Origin: Crossaster papposus
Taxonomy: Eukaryota > Echinodermata > Asteroidea > Velatida > Solasteridae
Direction of reading: 5' to 3'
Assembly (NCBI GenBank): GCA_037893245.1
Contig: JBAIAA010000318.1
Coordinates: forward strand, 744,001-808,000
DNA: 64,000 bases
Part shown: piece after piece, positions 27,701-41,600 of the stretch
How the letters are laid out: each line of letters opens with the position of its first letter
Position numbering within the stretch: the stretch's first letter is position 1
The notes under the pieces: generated by a model
The model's input: the letters and a program-made list of their open reading frames with translations, nothing else
Database searches by the model: none
What the model was told of the DNA's origin: nothing
Translations under genes and position numbers: made by a program

Positions 27701-30700
27701 TGTTTAGCATTTGCTAGCTGGTATGGTGTAGTAAATGCTTTGTAATGTGTTTAATTCCCTAGCCGAATGTTTCATATACGTATAGCAACGCACACAAGCA
27801 AGCTATGATAGCAGGGGTGTTTGAATTAAATCGGAGCCCCAAGTTGCTGCTTTGCAGTCATGCTGTCCCCTTTCCATCCCCAGAATGTTCAAAGAAAGAG
27901 TCGACCATCTGTGTCTCATTTCTTTGCCAAAAACCCGAATCACCTGCTTGTATTTTGATCTATAGATGCTCAGATCTATAGACGCACAAATACCTTTTCC
28001 TGCATAACCCCATATATTATAAGTTTCTCGTTTTGTTAAGGTTGCCCGTCCCAACCTTGACAAATTACTAGTAAATGTTTTTATTATAATACCAAATGAA
28101 GCAAATGTTACAAATTCTAGCAAATGTTAGAAATGAAAAATATATACTTTTTCTAGTAGGGCCTAATATATATTTTCTAGTAAGAGCATTCTTCCTTTTT
28201 TACTCATTTTTGTGATTTGTCACTATGTGTGGTAGTGAAAAAAAACATACTTTCAAATAGTGAATTAACATATCTCTTTTTAATGAGCCGTATAAGGGAC
28301 ACGTACCAGTGGTTTATCAATTGGGTTAGTCGTTTACAATAGCGAGTATTGCTCTTCGGGTGATCGCCGTAATTGTCCTATCGTAGGGTAATTTAATTGA
28401 TAATTCCGCAAAAATGGGTCGAGTAGACGGTGAAATATATTAGCGACTTTTAAAACTAATCAGGCTAAAAAAACTAACCGTTCAACCATGCTCAACAGTC
28501 TGCCACCATTCTCGTGGGATGACACTTAAGAACAATTTCCCTATCTCACTGATCAGAACCGGTTCAGAACCACCCTTCCTCTTCTCAACAGAGATCCTTT
28601 TACATGGTGTTACCGCAAATATTTCGAAATGTATACAAATTGTCATCATTACATAGTCTTTCCCACCGTAGGACAGTATAGCAACCCTCAGTCTGCTCTA
28701 CAGGTATATTTCTAGTGGCGGATATTTTACTTAATGGGCACTTTGGGAGACAAATTAGCGATAGTTTTGATTAACTTGGGAGACAGTGGAACTTAGGGAG
28801 ACATTTCAATGTCTCCTTAAGTGTCTAGCTACCCCACAAAACGATATTTGGGAGTTATATTTGCTCGGAGAAGACAGATTTGGGTCTAAATAGCATAAAT
28901 ATCGAAGATCTTAGAAAAAAGGGTTAGGGTAAAAAAGTTAGGGCAGTTTCCATTTTCTGCACGACTCTATGGGATTGTCTCCCAAAGTACCCATTTGGGC
29001 GTTTTGTTATTATTATTATTATTATTATTATTGTTTTTTTATTTATTTTTTGCGGGGGGGTGGGGGGGGGTGGGGGGTATGTGTGCAATTGCATAGTAGC
29101 CCCACCCCACGAGGATTTTCTGAAAATGATTTGGGTAGATTGACGCATACGATTACCCGTGATCAATTTTCCTTAATATTCTTGCTAAAGTATACGCAAA
29201 ATGTTCACTTGGTTACGTTTACATGATAATAATGTTCTTGCTTATTTGTTTTCACATTGCCATTTTTAATAAAAGATGATGGATCTTGATGTGGAAATAT
29301 GCACAAATGGAAAGTCAATATTCATAATTGTACATAAAACTTTACAAAATTGTTATACAAAATATATGCGCGCATTTGTTCACTTATTAAGTGATTTATT
29401 TAGATACTCTTATAATTCAGAAAATCTCTCAAAATTAACTAAACAAATAAATGAAAGTAAGAATAAAAATAAACATGTTTTGTTTTTCTTTCTAGAAAAA
29501 TCAAGGCTATATGTGTCCTAATCCTTCGAAATGAATCTTGAGGACAAATTCTCAGTTATTTGTATTATCACATGCAGTAGAAAGCACATCCTTTGTTCTT
29601 TATTTTATAATTATAAAGTTGTTATTTGGGTGCAAGTGTTGACTGTTTCCATTGATTTATTTTTTGTAGGAAACTGCTACAAGCTTATTACTCAAAAGTA
29701 TCGAATAGTTTCGACTCATTTTGCTGGTTTTGGTCACATATTTTAATTGTATTTTACACATCTTAACATCTTTTTTCTAGTTTATTTGTACATTTTGTTA
29801 TCTTATGATTGGATCTAACCAATCATCTTTAAACATTAGTACAGACGGTGTATAATGGAAAGACAATAATTAACATTACACCTTGCTTTTAAACAAAACT
29901 AATTTCCAGTAAACTTGCACCAGCGGAAATGACAAATTTACCACACGGAAAAAACACACAAGGCTACTTTTTGCCGCCTTCCACGCCAGGGTGACTCCGC
30001 AATTAGTTGGACCTAGATCTCGCGATATTGGATTCGCTCTATTGCGTTTGCTCTATTGTGTATATATGTAGGACACGACTTTGCAAAATTGCCAGGTTTA
30101 CCGCATGGGCGATTTTAATTATACCCAGCACGATATGTGGCAGAGGGGTACCCCCCTCTTATCCCTATACTTTATACGCACTCAACACTATTGTAACCTA
30201 ACCCATCCCCCCTTGAAACCTAAAAGGAATTCCTGAGATTCCGGGAACACAATACTCAACACAAAAGAGGGGGGGTTTTCTCTGCCACATATCGTGCTTC
30301 ATATGATTTTAATATAGCAAAACTCAAGGGTGATGTTCTATACGGTGTTGTATTACATTGAATGTTGACTTCAATTCTTGTTGATGTTTTAAGGGCCGGT
30401 GAGGGTGCTTGTTGTGTACCAGGGGCTTGCGAGTAAGACGGAGAGCACGGCTTCAGTGGAGACCACCACGAGGTAAGGCAATTAAAACGACAAGGCAGGC
30501 AGATTACAATATTTTAGTAGATCGAGAGAAGGGTGATATGAGAACTGCCCCCCCCCCCCCCCTTGCGACACTGTTCGATTTGACGCTCGTGTGGCTTATA
30601 GTGCTTACTCGAGCCTGGCCCTAGTAACCAGTTACTTGGGGAAGTATCCCATAAGGCTATGCTAGTACCTGGCTGCCACGTCCAGCGATGCGCAAGCCGT

Positions 30701-33700
30701 GAGAAATTACACAATGAATTTGTTGTATCGAAATTAGTCTGGGCGATGTGGTAACATGAATCTACTTTGAGAGTTTTCAAGGAAGGAAAATACATGTAAT
30801 TGTTCTTGTGTATGTGGCCGAATGTAGTTGGGTGTCAGTTCTTGTTGTCGGTAACGATATACAAAACAAATCAATACATAAAGAAAAGAAAAAAACGTTT
30901 AGAATGTACATTGTATTTGTGATTATTTTGTATCTTTAGTAAATTACCTTAATTTCAGTAAATTTAGAATGTACATTATATTTGTGAGTATTTTGTATCT
31001 TCAGTAATTTACAAATATTTTGTGTAAACATTTCAATAACAGACTACTCATCATTTTTGAAGCGTGGGGCCTCCCATAGTTTGTTTAACCGACGGTGGTT
31101 GGCAATGTGCCAACCAGCCATTTATAACAAAAAATATTATATGGTTTGAGTCATTTAGAGCACGTGTACGTTAACTTAAACATGGCGCACAAAATAAGCC
31201 AATTGGGTATTTCAACCGCCCATGACTTTGTGTACAACACGATTCTCTCCCTACAAAAGTGGCAGATAAATGCACGCAGGCTATGGTGGACGTGGTAACG
31301 GAATCTGCATTCTGTGAAATGTTATGTGCAATCGAAAAAACGATGGGAACTTTTGTTCTTACACAAATTTGGACATGCAAAACGACTAAAAACACTTCAC
31401 TGTCCAAACGGTTTTGATTTGTTTAATGTTACTTCCGAACACGACGATCTCTGAAAATGTTCCGATACCCGCTATGATTTTGCACGAGTTACGATGAAAT
31501 GTTTATCTCCAACAAAGAAAAGAAAATTGTCAAATCTTTATGTGCACAAGCGCAGTTAGAATACCGATCTGGCTTATTGAAAAGGGTCGGTGTGTTTGCT
31601 GCCACCAAGCGTCTCAAATGACTTTTGATGCCCGCAGTATTTGCTCCGAGTCGCTATCGTCCAGTTATCGAGACGTTTCTTTTCTCTCCAGCTCTCCGTT
31701 TGAGGATGTTGCAAAAGTCAACAGTGGCATCTTGTCATGTAGCGTGCTGTCCGGAGGCCAGCCACTTGAAGTTGGGCTAGAATTCTCTCTGCAACATAAA
31801 ATGGTAAATGGTCATCTCAGCTGGTCTTCGGAACCAATATATGGGACAATAGGCACTTTGGCGTGGCCTATGAAGGTTGTATAAAAAAGAATCCCAAAAA
31901 TAATGAGTAATACTGGTCTGTGTTAGTAAAATCATGAAATTACATTTTTCAGAACTCCTTTTGTCAAGGAAAACCCCCTTATACTAACCGATGTAGCGGT
32001 TTACGATGTTTGTATTATTCAGGAGCTGGTTGGTGTGTGAATGTACATTCATAAAAAAGAGCAATGGCAACTCATAAACATTATTAAATGAACTATAAAG
32101 AATTATAAAGAACGGCTTCCTCAACCAACTCGCCAATAGCATAGTTGGTAGAGAGGAGAACTATGGATCGAAAGATCTGTGGTTCAAAAGCGACTATCGT
32201 TAACGTTTATCTTTTTCTTCGACAAATTTTCTCATGGGTTATTTTAACCATAGAACAAGGTTCAAGGACAAACCGGGTTAGGTACATAAGTGCCTTGAAA
32301 GGTACAACAAGAACCGCTACACTGTTTAGTTTTTCGTGACTTCCCTTTTTCAAGTGTCGTGGGGTGTTTTCTTCTTGACTTTCATGCACCCTGCAACCAG
32401 GACCGAGGAGCTTCGTTGTTGTAACATATAATTGTAATGTTGCCATTCATAACAATTATATACTATCATATAGAAATTGTCAGAAAATTCAAATATTATA
32501 GAAAACACAAGTTGAAGATATAATACGTCATTTGCAGGAATCGAATAAAATTACTACCGAATTGTTAAAATAGTTCCTACTTATTTAAAAGTAAATAATG
32601 ATACTAGGCATCTAGCATAATTCTATTTTGCTTGTAGTCTGGTTTAACACCAAGTTAAGATGAAACAGAGCAATTTGTAAACGTCGGGAAATGTTACGGC
32701 CAGGGAACCAGTCTAGCTGGCTTGTACCTGTTTATATCAATTGTTAGCAATTGCGAACTAACTAAATATGGTAAAATGTGGATAGTTTTAAAACAAAAGC
32801 CGATCAGCCGATCAACGCTGATCAGCCGACCAGCGTTGGAAATTGATATAAAAAAATACCACTTTCCTTGAAAATGACGGCACACCAGATGCCACAATTT
32901 TACAGGATGCTTTAGACTGTCATTTACCAACATCCCAGTAAGGTATTTCATAATAATTTGGTATTTTGTTAATGTTTTCAAATGTTGTATATTATCTTTA
33001 ACACGAAAACATCAAATGCAAAGCTGGTGAACCATTCTTTCGATACAAGATCACTGATAATATTGTCCATGCTCGCAATTGTACCATAGTACTAATAAAT
33101 CCTTTTTTTTCCTTGGATTGCCTTTTTGAACTCCAATTTTGATCGGCAATACATTTTTGGCAAATAAATTTTGATCGGCAATAACTAACTTACTAGTGTA
33201 GAGCTTTAGTTATTTATGTGTTCTTCATAGTTGATACAGATTCGTTTGGTTTTATTCATTTATCTTGTGCCGGTTTCTTGTTGCTTCCTTTCCTAAAAAT
33301 CTATTACACTTAATGAGCACTTAGGGAGACAAATTAACGTAAGTTTTTTAGGTACTAAGGAGAAAGTGACACATAGGGAGACTTGTCAGTGTCTCCCTAA
33401 GTGTCTAGCTACCTTAACAAACGATAGTTGGAAGTTATTTTTGCTCTAGAACGACAGATTGGGGTCTAAATAGCATAAATCTCGAAGATCTTAGAGAAAG
33501 GGGTTAAGGTAAACAAGTTAGGACTTGTTTAAGTTTGTGTACATCCCTATGAGGTTGTCTCCCTAAGTGTCGGCGTTTTTTTAATTATTATTATTATTAT
33601 TTTTTATTATTATTCATTATTATAGAGGTGGGAGGAAAACCCACGAAGTCATGCAGGGACTGAAAACCCAATCCACATTATTGGCCCAGGCCGGATTCGA

Positions 33701-36700
33701 ACCCGGGTCACAGCGGTGGAAGGCGAGGAAAGAGCCGATATGCCAACCTGACATGATTAAAAGAAATCTCATAAATACAAATCATTACTATTGTATATTA
33801 TCTATAATTCCCCACAGGATGCTGCGGTTGGGCTTGAAAATAAGATTGTGACTCGCCAGTGTAGCTTCTGGAATACAACGCAAAAGTAAGCTGCCGTTTT
33901 TGGAATTGTATATAACTTTTCTAGTCGTTGTATGGTCATTTTTAACAATGGAAACCAGGGTTTGTATAATTCAATACAAAAACGACAACGGAGGGACCGG
34001 GAGCCAGTCTATAGTGCGACATTCGAACCAGCATAAAACCGTGAGTCAATTTCATAAAACATGTAAGCACACAAATTTAGCTTAGCATGACAATTCTTCT
34101 TTGGCAACAACAGGGTTACAAATCAAATATTCAGGTAATGTTTATTGGATTTTTGGCTGGCAACCTGTTTTCACTTAACAAAACTGTTTGTGCTAAGCAA
34201 TTATTTGTGCCTATACATGTTTTATGAAATTGGCTCCAGCTCATTAATGGTTCCTGATTGGTTCGTAATATCATGACGTCATATCTGGTTCGATCGGACA
34301 ATAGAAAGCAAAGGATATGTTTATGTTTGTTATTAATTATTAAGTGCAATATATGCAGTCACGGGTCTGTCGTGGTGGACAAATTCCTGAACACGCACAG
34401 AAGATCGAAATACGTACACAAATACAAACACAAGCTGCAACTATACATGTTAAATGATTTGATTTTTTCGACAAGATGATAATTTATTCCACAGGGAATG
34501 GTCAACCAATGGATGCCGTACTGTGGATGCAGATAGCACTGCCGCATCCGGCTCCACGAAGACGAATTGTTTCTGTGGTCACAATACCAGCTTCGCCGTA
34601 CTGCTGCAAGTCACGGAGCGTCCCATTAATCCAACAAAGGTAGGTGGAGGGAAACTATAGCTTAAGAAAACGCATGCGCAAACGATTGTAGCGCGCAAAA
34701 TAGCCCGTCAGATAATCATTTTGCTCATGCATAAACGGGGGTTTGCGCATGCACGAACCATTTAACTATTAAACAAAAAAATGCGTACTTTTTACCATCG
34801 AAATGGAATACTATAGAGACGATTGGTAGCTGCAATAACACCAGTCCTTTTTGTAAAGCTTATACGCAAGTGCTCAAAGTTGGTGTGATATGCCTACCGG
34901 CAGTTTTGTATCGACTCAACCAAAAAGAAAAAAAAGAAAGAAAGAGAAATACCGTGGTCGATTCCCCTGCGCTTACTTCCTTAAGCGCGACAACGTTCGA
35001 TTTAAGATCGTTCGTTTACTATTACTCTTACATCGAACACTCTAAAGGTGAGAATAGGACTAGTGAGTTTGCTGCCACCAAGCGTCTCAAAAGTCTCGCA
35101 TATTAAACAAAACAATGACGTAGCCGGACAGCGTGTTTTGTTTACACTAGCAGGATGCCGCGCTTCGCGCGGCACCTGCTAGCTGGGTGAAATCGTAACT
35201 TATAGATACACCTTGTTGACGTCTTAAAAACATAATGGATTGTATGACAAACAAATCGCGAAACTTAGCGAGTAGAGTACCAGCTAGAAAGTATTTCGAG
35301 CGCACGAAATTATTTCGAGCTCACGAACAGATATTCTTGGAGCGCAAGAAGTCATTTCGTGGCCACGACAACATTTCGAGCTCACGAAATAAGTTATTTT
35401 GAGTGCACGAAATAAAATACTCAAATTATTTCGTAACGGTGATTTGTATTCGTCATATGTCCCTTTAGGGGCTCCGTAGAATACCATCGACTCTGAATAA
35501 CAAACAATCTTTGTAAAAATACTTCCCGACTTCCGAACTAATAATACTCAATAGGCAGTCCATCTTCGCTTGCATGCTGCCTGCGTCTCGTGATTTTTTT
35601 AACAGGAATCGTACGGGAAACAATACGAACCACTTCGGGATTTCTGATTTACATCATCGTGAAAATCGTGATTAAAAAACCCAACAGGCCGGCCATCTGA
35701 CAGTGCGCCCTCAACTGACGTAATGCAGTCACGTTTCAAAATTTGCATATTCATATCCACCATCTCCATACAATTTCGCGACATTTTTGCGTGATCAAAG
35801 TTGAAATTGAGGCAATAGCGATATGTTTCGGAATGTTTTGAGACGGATAATGTTGTAATATTTAACTATCGACGATGTGAAGCAAAGACATTTGCCCAAA
35901 AAGCAACACGAAAGGAATAAATCATTTGTTAACGTTCCCAACCTGTGACTGAAACGTGGTAGACGCGCACGAATTCGAACCCGAAAACGAAGCCGGAGCT
36001 CAACTGGTACTATGTTTACTCCGCAGTAAACCAAGGAAGTATAAATCGGGGCACCAGCTCAAATAACACGTGACGGGGCCGCCCAATGGCGAACAACAAA
36101 CTCGGCACCAACTCGGCCACCGCGCAAGCAAGGCGGATACAATTAATTTGCGAAGGCTTCGCGTAACGCATGTAGCCGCCGCTTAATCGCAAACAGCCAA
36201 CAATTTGGTAACCGAGTTACGGTAGTACGATTTCGGGAAGGCTTCGGCCCGAACTCCGGGCAAGGACAATGCAAAAATAACGCAATAGTTCACGCAAAAA
36301 GGCCCACAGACATCGACAGGCAATCGAAAAGCGATTACGCGTTTATCGGTAACGTCCGTTTCTTTTAAATCTCACTTCGGACGAATACGATTTTTTTTTA
36401 AATCTTATTCCCCGGGGGATTCCCCGTCGCGAACGATCCGGCACCCCGCCGCACCGACGCCGGCGGCATGCACGCGCGGCGACGAGTCGCCCGACCAAAA
36501 GCCAACATGGCGCCAACCACGCGCCAAGATGGCGCGGCCCTGTGTTCCAAGATGGCGCGGCCCTGCGTTCCAAGATGGCGGCGCCCAGGGACAAGATGGC
36601 GCATTTGTTATCTTTTATAGTATAGACACCACAGCGAAGGGTTTCTTGAAAGGAGACCAAAGTACTGATTATACAGTGCTTAATGTTCTCGGTGTCCTTT

Positions 36701-38606
36701 CCCTTTAATTACAATTGTCCCATATAATTTGGACTTAGAAAAGTAGGTTCTTGTGGATTGTTATTTTGTTGTTGTTTTCTAGAGCTCTTCGTAGTCTACT
36801 TTCAAGGGCGCATTAGGCGATATTTCTAGAAGAAACCTTTAACTTAAAAAAAAAGGACACCCTCCCCCCCCAAAAAAAAAAAAAAAAATTGTTTTAATAA
36901 ACAAAACATTATGTAATACTCTTATTACATTTAAAATGAATTCTGTACATCCTTTTTCAGGGCAACGATCACGCCTTGAATGTGCTGAGCCTCGTCTTAG
37001 GAATTGTCTCGATTATCTGCCTCGCGTTGACGTTGATACTCTACGCTTACCTAAGGTCAGATTGTAATGATTTCTTATCTTAACTTTCCTTTTCCTGCTC
37101 CTGGTAAAACCATTCTGGGTCCAAGTTGTCACGCGAGGCCGGCGATGGCCTGTGTGTATGAGCATGGTATGAGCGTTTGTGGCTAACCTAACTGTCTTTA
37201 CACGAGTCGATCCGGGTGAGCTACGGATACACTCTTCGATAGCGACGTTATACATGCGTGCGCATCCGCATCACATACATGCTACAATTCCTTGTTCTTG
37301 CGTGAAATGTGGTTACCATTAGCACATATTTTTCTGATATAGATTGTTTAGACTCTATAATTCGCGGTACACACTACTTAACAGACCCGAGTGAACTTAA
37401 TAGTTTGACATTTGAAATCGCAGCACAGAATCTCACCAACGCTGGAGTTCTGCTCACCCGATATTGAATCGTGCTCGGGTTGGGTATCACTGCGAAAGGC
37501 GTTGATAATTGTACAATAAAGGTTGCTAAAGATATACCATTTGTCAGTTGTGCATTTGTATCGTTTGAAGCAGCAAACATTCTCAAACTCTAAAGAATGG
37601 TGCTTGACAACTATTCTGTTGAAGTCTTAGCTTGTGAATGCAGTATATTCCGAGACAAATAATAACATTATAAGATTTCGATTTTGAACCAACTACTATC
37701 ACAAAAACGCGTCTCTGAGACGCATTTTTGGACTTCTTTGATTATTTTCTTCAAAATGAAAGCAAGCCACAAGAAATAATTTCACAGGGAGTTTTCAATA
37801 TCTTTCCATCAAGTCAGTTTTAACAATAATTTGGTTGGGCACTTTTTGGGTAGATGCAAAAGGTATACTATCCCTTTAAAGTACATATACTATCCCTTTA
37901 AAGTACATATACCACCATCTGTAGGTTTAGAATGAGCAATTTACCTATTAACTCCTATAAACTGTTTGGGTTTGTTTTATACTCGGACAGGCTGTTCAAG
38001 TTTCTTCAGATCAAGGTCCACGCTAATCTAGTCGCATCTCTGATGATTGCGCAGCTCCTGTTTCTAACCGGGATCAATGCCACCGAGAACCTGGTCAGTT
38101 TAACTTTCATCGTTTTGGTCTTTTTTCTGATTGGTTAATCATAATATTATATATGTTTAAACGGCCCATTAAACATGGACCAATCAGTTTCAAATGCATT
38201 TCCAGTTAAATTTTGTTTAGTTTGGTGCCTGACCCTTTTATTTTTACATATGAAACAAGATATAAAACAAAGGTACCCCCCCCCCCTATTTTGTGTTGGT
38301 CCTTGTATTCCAGGAATCCCGGGAATTCTTGTATAGTTATAATTATAGGGGGGTTCGTTAGGTGTAGCAGTAGTTTGTGGTGTGTATACAGTTTAGTGAC
38401 AACAAAGGGGTTGTATTTGCTTAAGTTTCACGTAAAACTACCAGCGAGTCCATTATATAGGTAATTTCAGTCACACCTTTGACCACACCTGCTGATCACT
38501 ACAGATAGAACTCGGGTCAAGGAAGATCCTGTCCAAATTTGGTTGAAATCGGTCAAAGAATTTGGCAGATATTGAATTTGGCAGATTTTTTTGTGAGCGT
38601 TTGCCC

Positions 38607-38663
<57 letters not shown>

Positions 38664-41600
38664 ATTGAATTTTCCAATTGAACTTTATTTCAAAAACAAA
38701 GAAAAGTAAGTATACAAATAAAAAACAGGTTCAACTGGATAAATTACAAAATAAGTGCATATAGAAAAGAAAAACACCCCAAAAAGGGGGACTATTGAAA
38801 GTTCAACATTAATAAACCAAAACCAAAAATATAAACATATATTTATATCCTCGACAGTCACCCCCGCCAGAGGTAGTGAGTTCACTACATCTCACCAAAG
38901 TGAGCATGTTCATCAGCTACCCGCGATTGGGATGAATGCGAGGGCATTTTCACAAAAAGATAATAATTATAAGGAAAAACAAATCGCCTTAAAACAACCA
39001 AGTGAGTTTATCGCCAGTAAGATCAAAAAGAGAACAATTATGATCCCATTTTTTGGTGAACTTATTTAAATTGTTATGAGATTGGTAATAGTGAAATTCG
39101 ATGAGAATTTTGCATTTCAGCCGAAAAATCCACACAATGAGGGGGTCGTTAAAAGACTGTGTCAAATAGAGGGAGTAGATAGTGGATTTTAAACTCATTA
39201 TGAGATAATTAAAGACACAGACAGCCTCTTTCAATCGACTCCTGGCATATGGAAGTAGAGACCAATAAATATCAAAATTGAGAATTACGTCAGGAAGAAT
39301 CCTATGTAGAAGAGCATGGAGAAGGTTGAGAACTGGTTGAATGATTGGGCACTCAATGAACAGATGAATAATAGTTCCTCTCTCATCACACCATCCACAC
39401 AACGAGGAGATGTCCGGTTGAATGTGATGCAGCACTGTCAGGCTAGGGAGAATGTTGTGGAGTAGTCGGAACTGGATGTTAGCTTCCCTTTTGGAGACTG
39501 GTAAGTGGTATATTTGCTTCCAAGGAATGATTTGGGTGACGGGAATGACACCGTTTTTGTGCCAATATGTTAGTGTTGTTTCCTCCAAGAAATTGACTTG
39601 TTGGTTGATGTACCGATAGATTGTTTTGGAGGGAGAGTTTGTGATTATCAGATCCGGCTTGATTTTGATTTCTGGTTGTGGAGTTGGTATGGTGGGAATG
39701 TTGCGAAGATGAAAAGTTGAGAGGCGGTAACCGGTTGAGTTGAAGAGGTGAGGAAAGGCTCGCATGAAAATAGTTTGAAGATTGTTCAATTCAGCTTGAA
39801 GAGTTCTTGCAGAGGGAGGATGGAGGGTACGATCTCGGAAATACTGTGCAGAGTACCATTTACCGGAACTTCGGTCGAATGTGTCTCCCACTAGTTTGAT
39901 TCCACATGCCAAGAGTCGAAACGAGAGGAGTGTTTGTTCAATTGGAATAAACTCACTTAAACAAATGGCATTTAAAGGTAAATTATAAACAAATTTAATG
40001 CAGTCGGGTTGTGTATCAATTCGAGCTTCCAAAGTCATCCAAGCACGTAAAATATCACCGTGGAAGGTTGGAAGATGAACCAAAAATTTGGGATCCAAGT
40101 GAATACAAAGGAGTTGAAAGTCAAAATTTAATCTATACGATATTGGTGGAGGTAATGTTTTAAAAATATATAAAAGGGATGAGTAGGATTTTTGATAAAC
40201 TTTTGTATAACTGAAAACCGGTAGGTGAGCAAACGTGCTTGGAGACAGGTAAGTCCCATTCCTCCTTTCTCGGGGGATTGGTAAAGCAGATCTTTTTTTA
40301 GCCAGTGTCTTCCATCAGACCAAACAAAATTGATTAGTTTGTTTTGAAGTTCTTTGAGAATGTGTTCGGGAGGAGAAAGAGCAGCAATTATATGGATAAT
40401 TTGAGAAGTGGCTAATTGATTGGCTATGAGAACCTTACCCTTATAAGATAAATATTTGGACATACCTTTCCATCGAGATAAAACCTTGGTGAGTTTTTCC
40501 CGGCACATTTGCCAGTTGAGTTGGAAATAATTATTGGTATTTCCCAACTGAATACCAAGAAACTTTAGACCTCGATTGTTCCAATTAAAACCAAGAGGGT
40601 GATCTGTTCTATTATTCCAAGAACCCACCCATAGTCCCTGAGATTTTTTGTAGTTCAAAGAAGCAGCAGAGGCCCTATGGTACAAAGAGTAAGCGTCTTC
40701 GACAACACGAAAACCAGTATCGTCGGTGACGAAAATAGAAATGTCGTCAGCATAGGCGGTGACTGTTAGGGGAGTGTTACTTTCTGGCAAAGAAAAACCT
40801 TTGTTATGCAGATTACGTCTGAGAATGTGTAATAGAGGTTCAATGGCAATAGTATACAACAAACCAGAGAGCGGACACCCCTGTCTTATTCCCTTCTCAA
40901 AAGGGAAGGGGCAGGTAAGCGAACCAGAAACTTTGATAAGACTCTCCGTTTGGTTGTACATTAGTTTAACATAGGAAATGAAATGATTACCAAAACCCAT
41001 AGCTTGCATAGCACTGAACAGATACTCTTGATCGATATTGTCGAAGGCCTTTTTCTGATCCAGATTTAATACAGCTAAGGGAATATTATGATAATTCGCA
41101 AATAATAAAGTGTCTCTAATTAGATTAATATTGTCATAAAGAGATCGACCAGGAACAGTGTAGCTTTGATCAACGTGAATGACACTACTAATAACATCTT
41201 TAAGTCTATTAGCCAAAACCTTAGCCAAAATTTTGTAGTCGACATTGAGCAAAGAGACAGGTCGCCAATTAGAGATGTCTAACAGATCTCCCTTTTTGGG
41301 GAGAAGAGTAATGATAGCTCTTCGACAGGAAATTGGTAAACAATTATCGCGAATAGAAGCTTCAAAGACGAACATGAGATCTTCCTTTAGGATGGGCCAA
41401 AAGTGTTGATAAAACTCAGAGGTAAGGCCGTCGAGCCCAGGGGACTTGTTTTTACCGAGTTGTTGAGCTGCAATGTCGACTTCTTCATATGTTATTGGAC
41501 GATCACAGTCTTGTGCTTGAGATGGGTCCAGGGTAGGTAAATCATCAAAAATGGTAGCCTGAGCGTCTTTATCAATGTCGACTCGACTATAAAGATCTCT

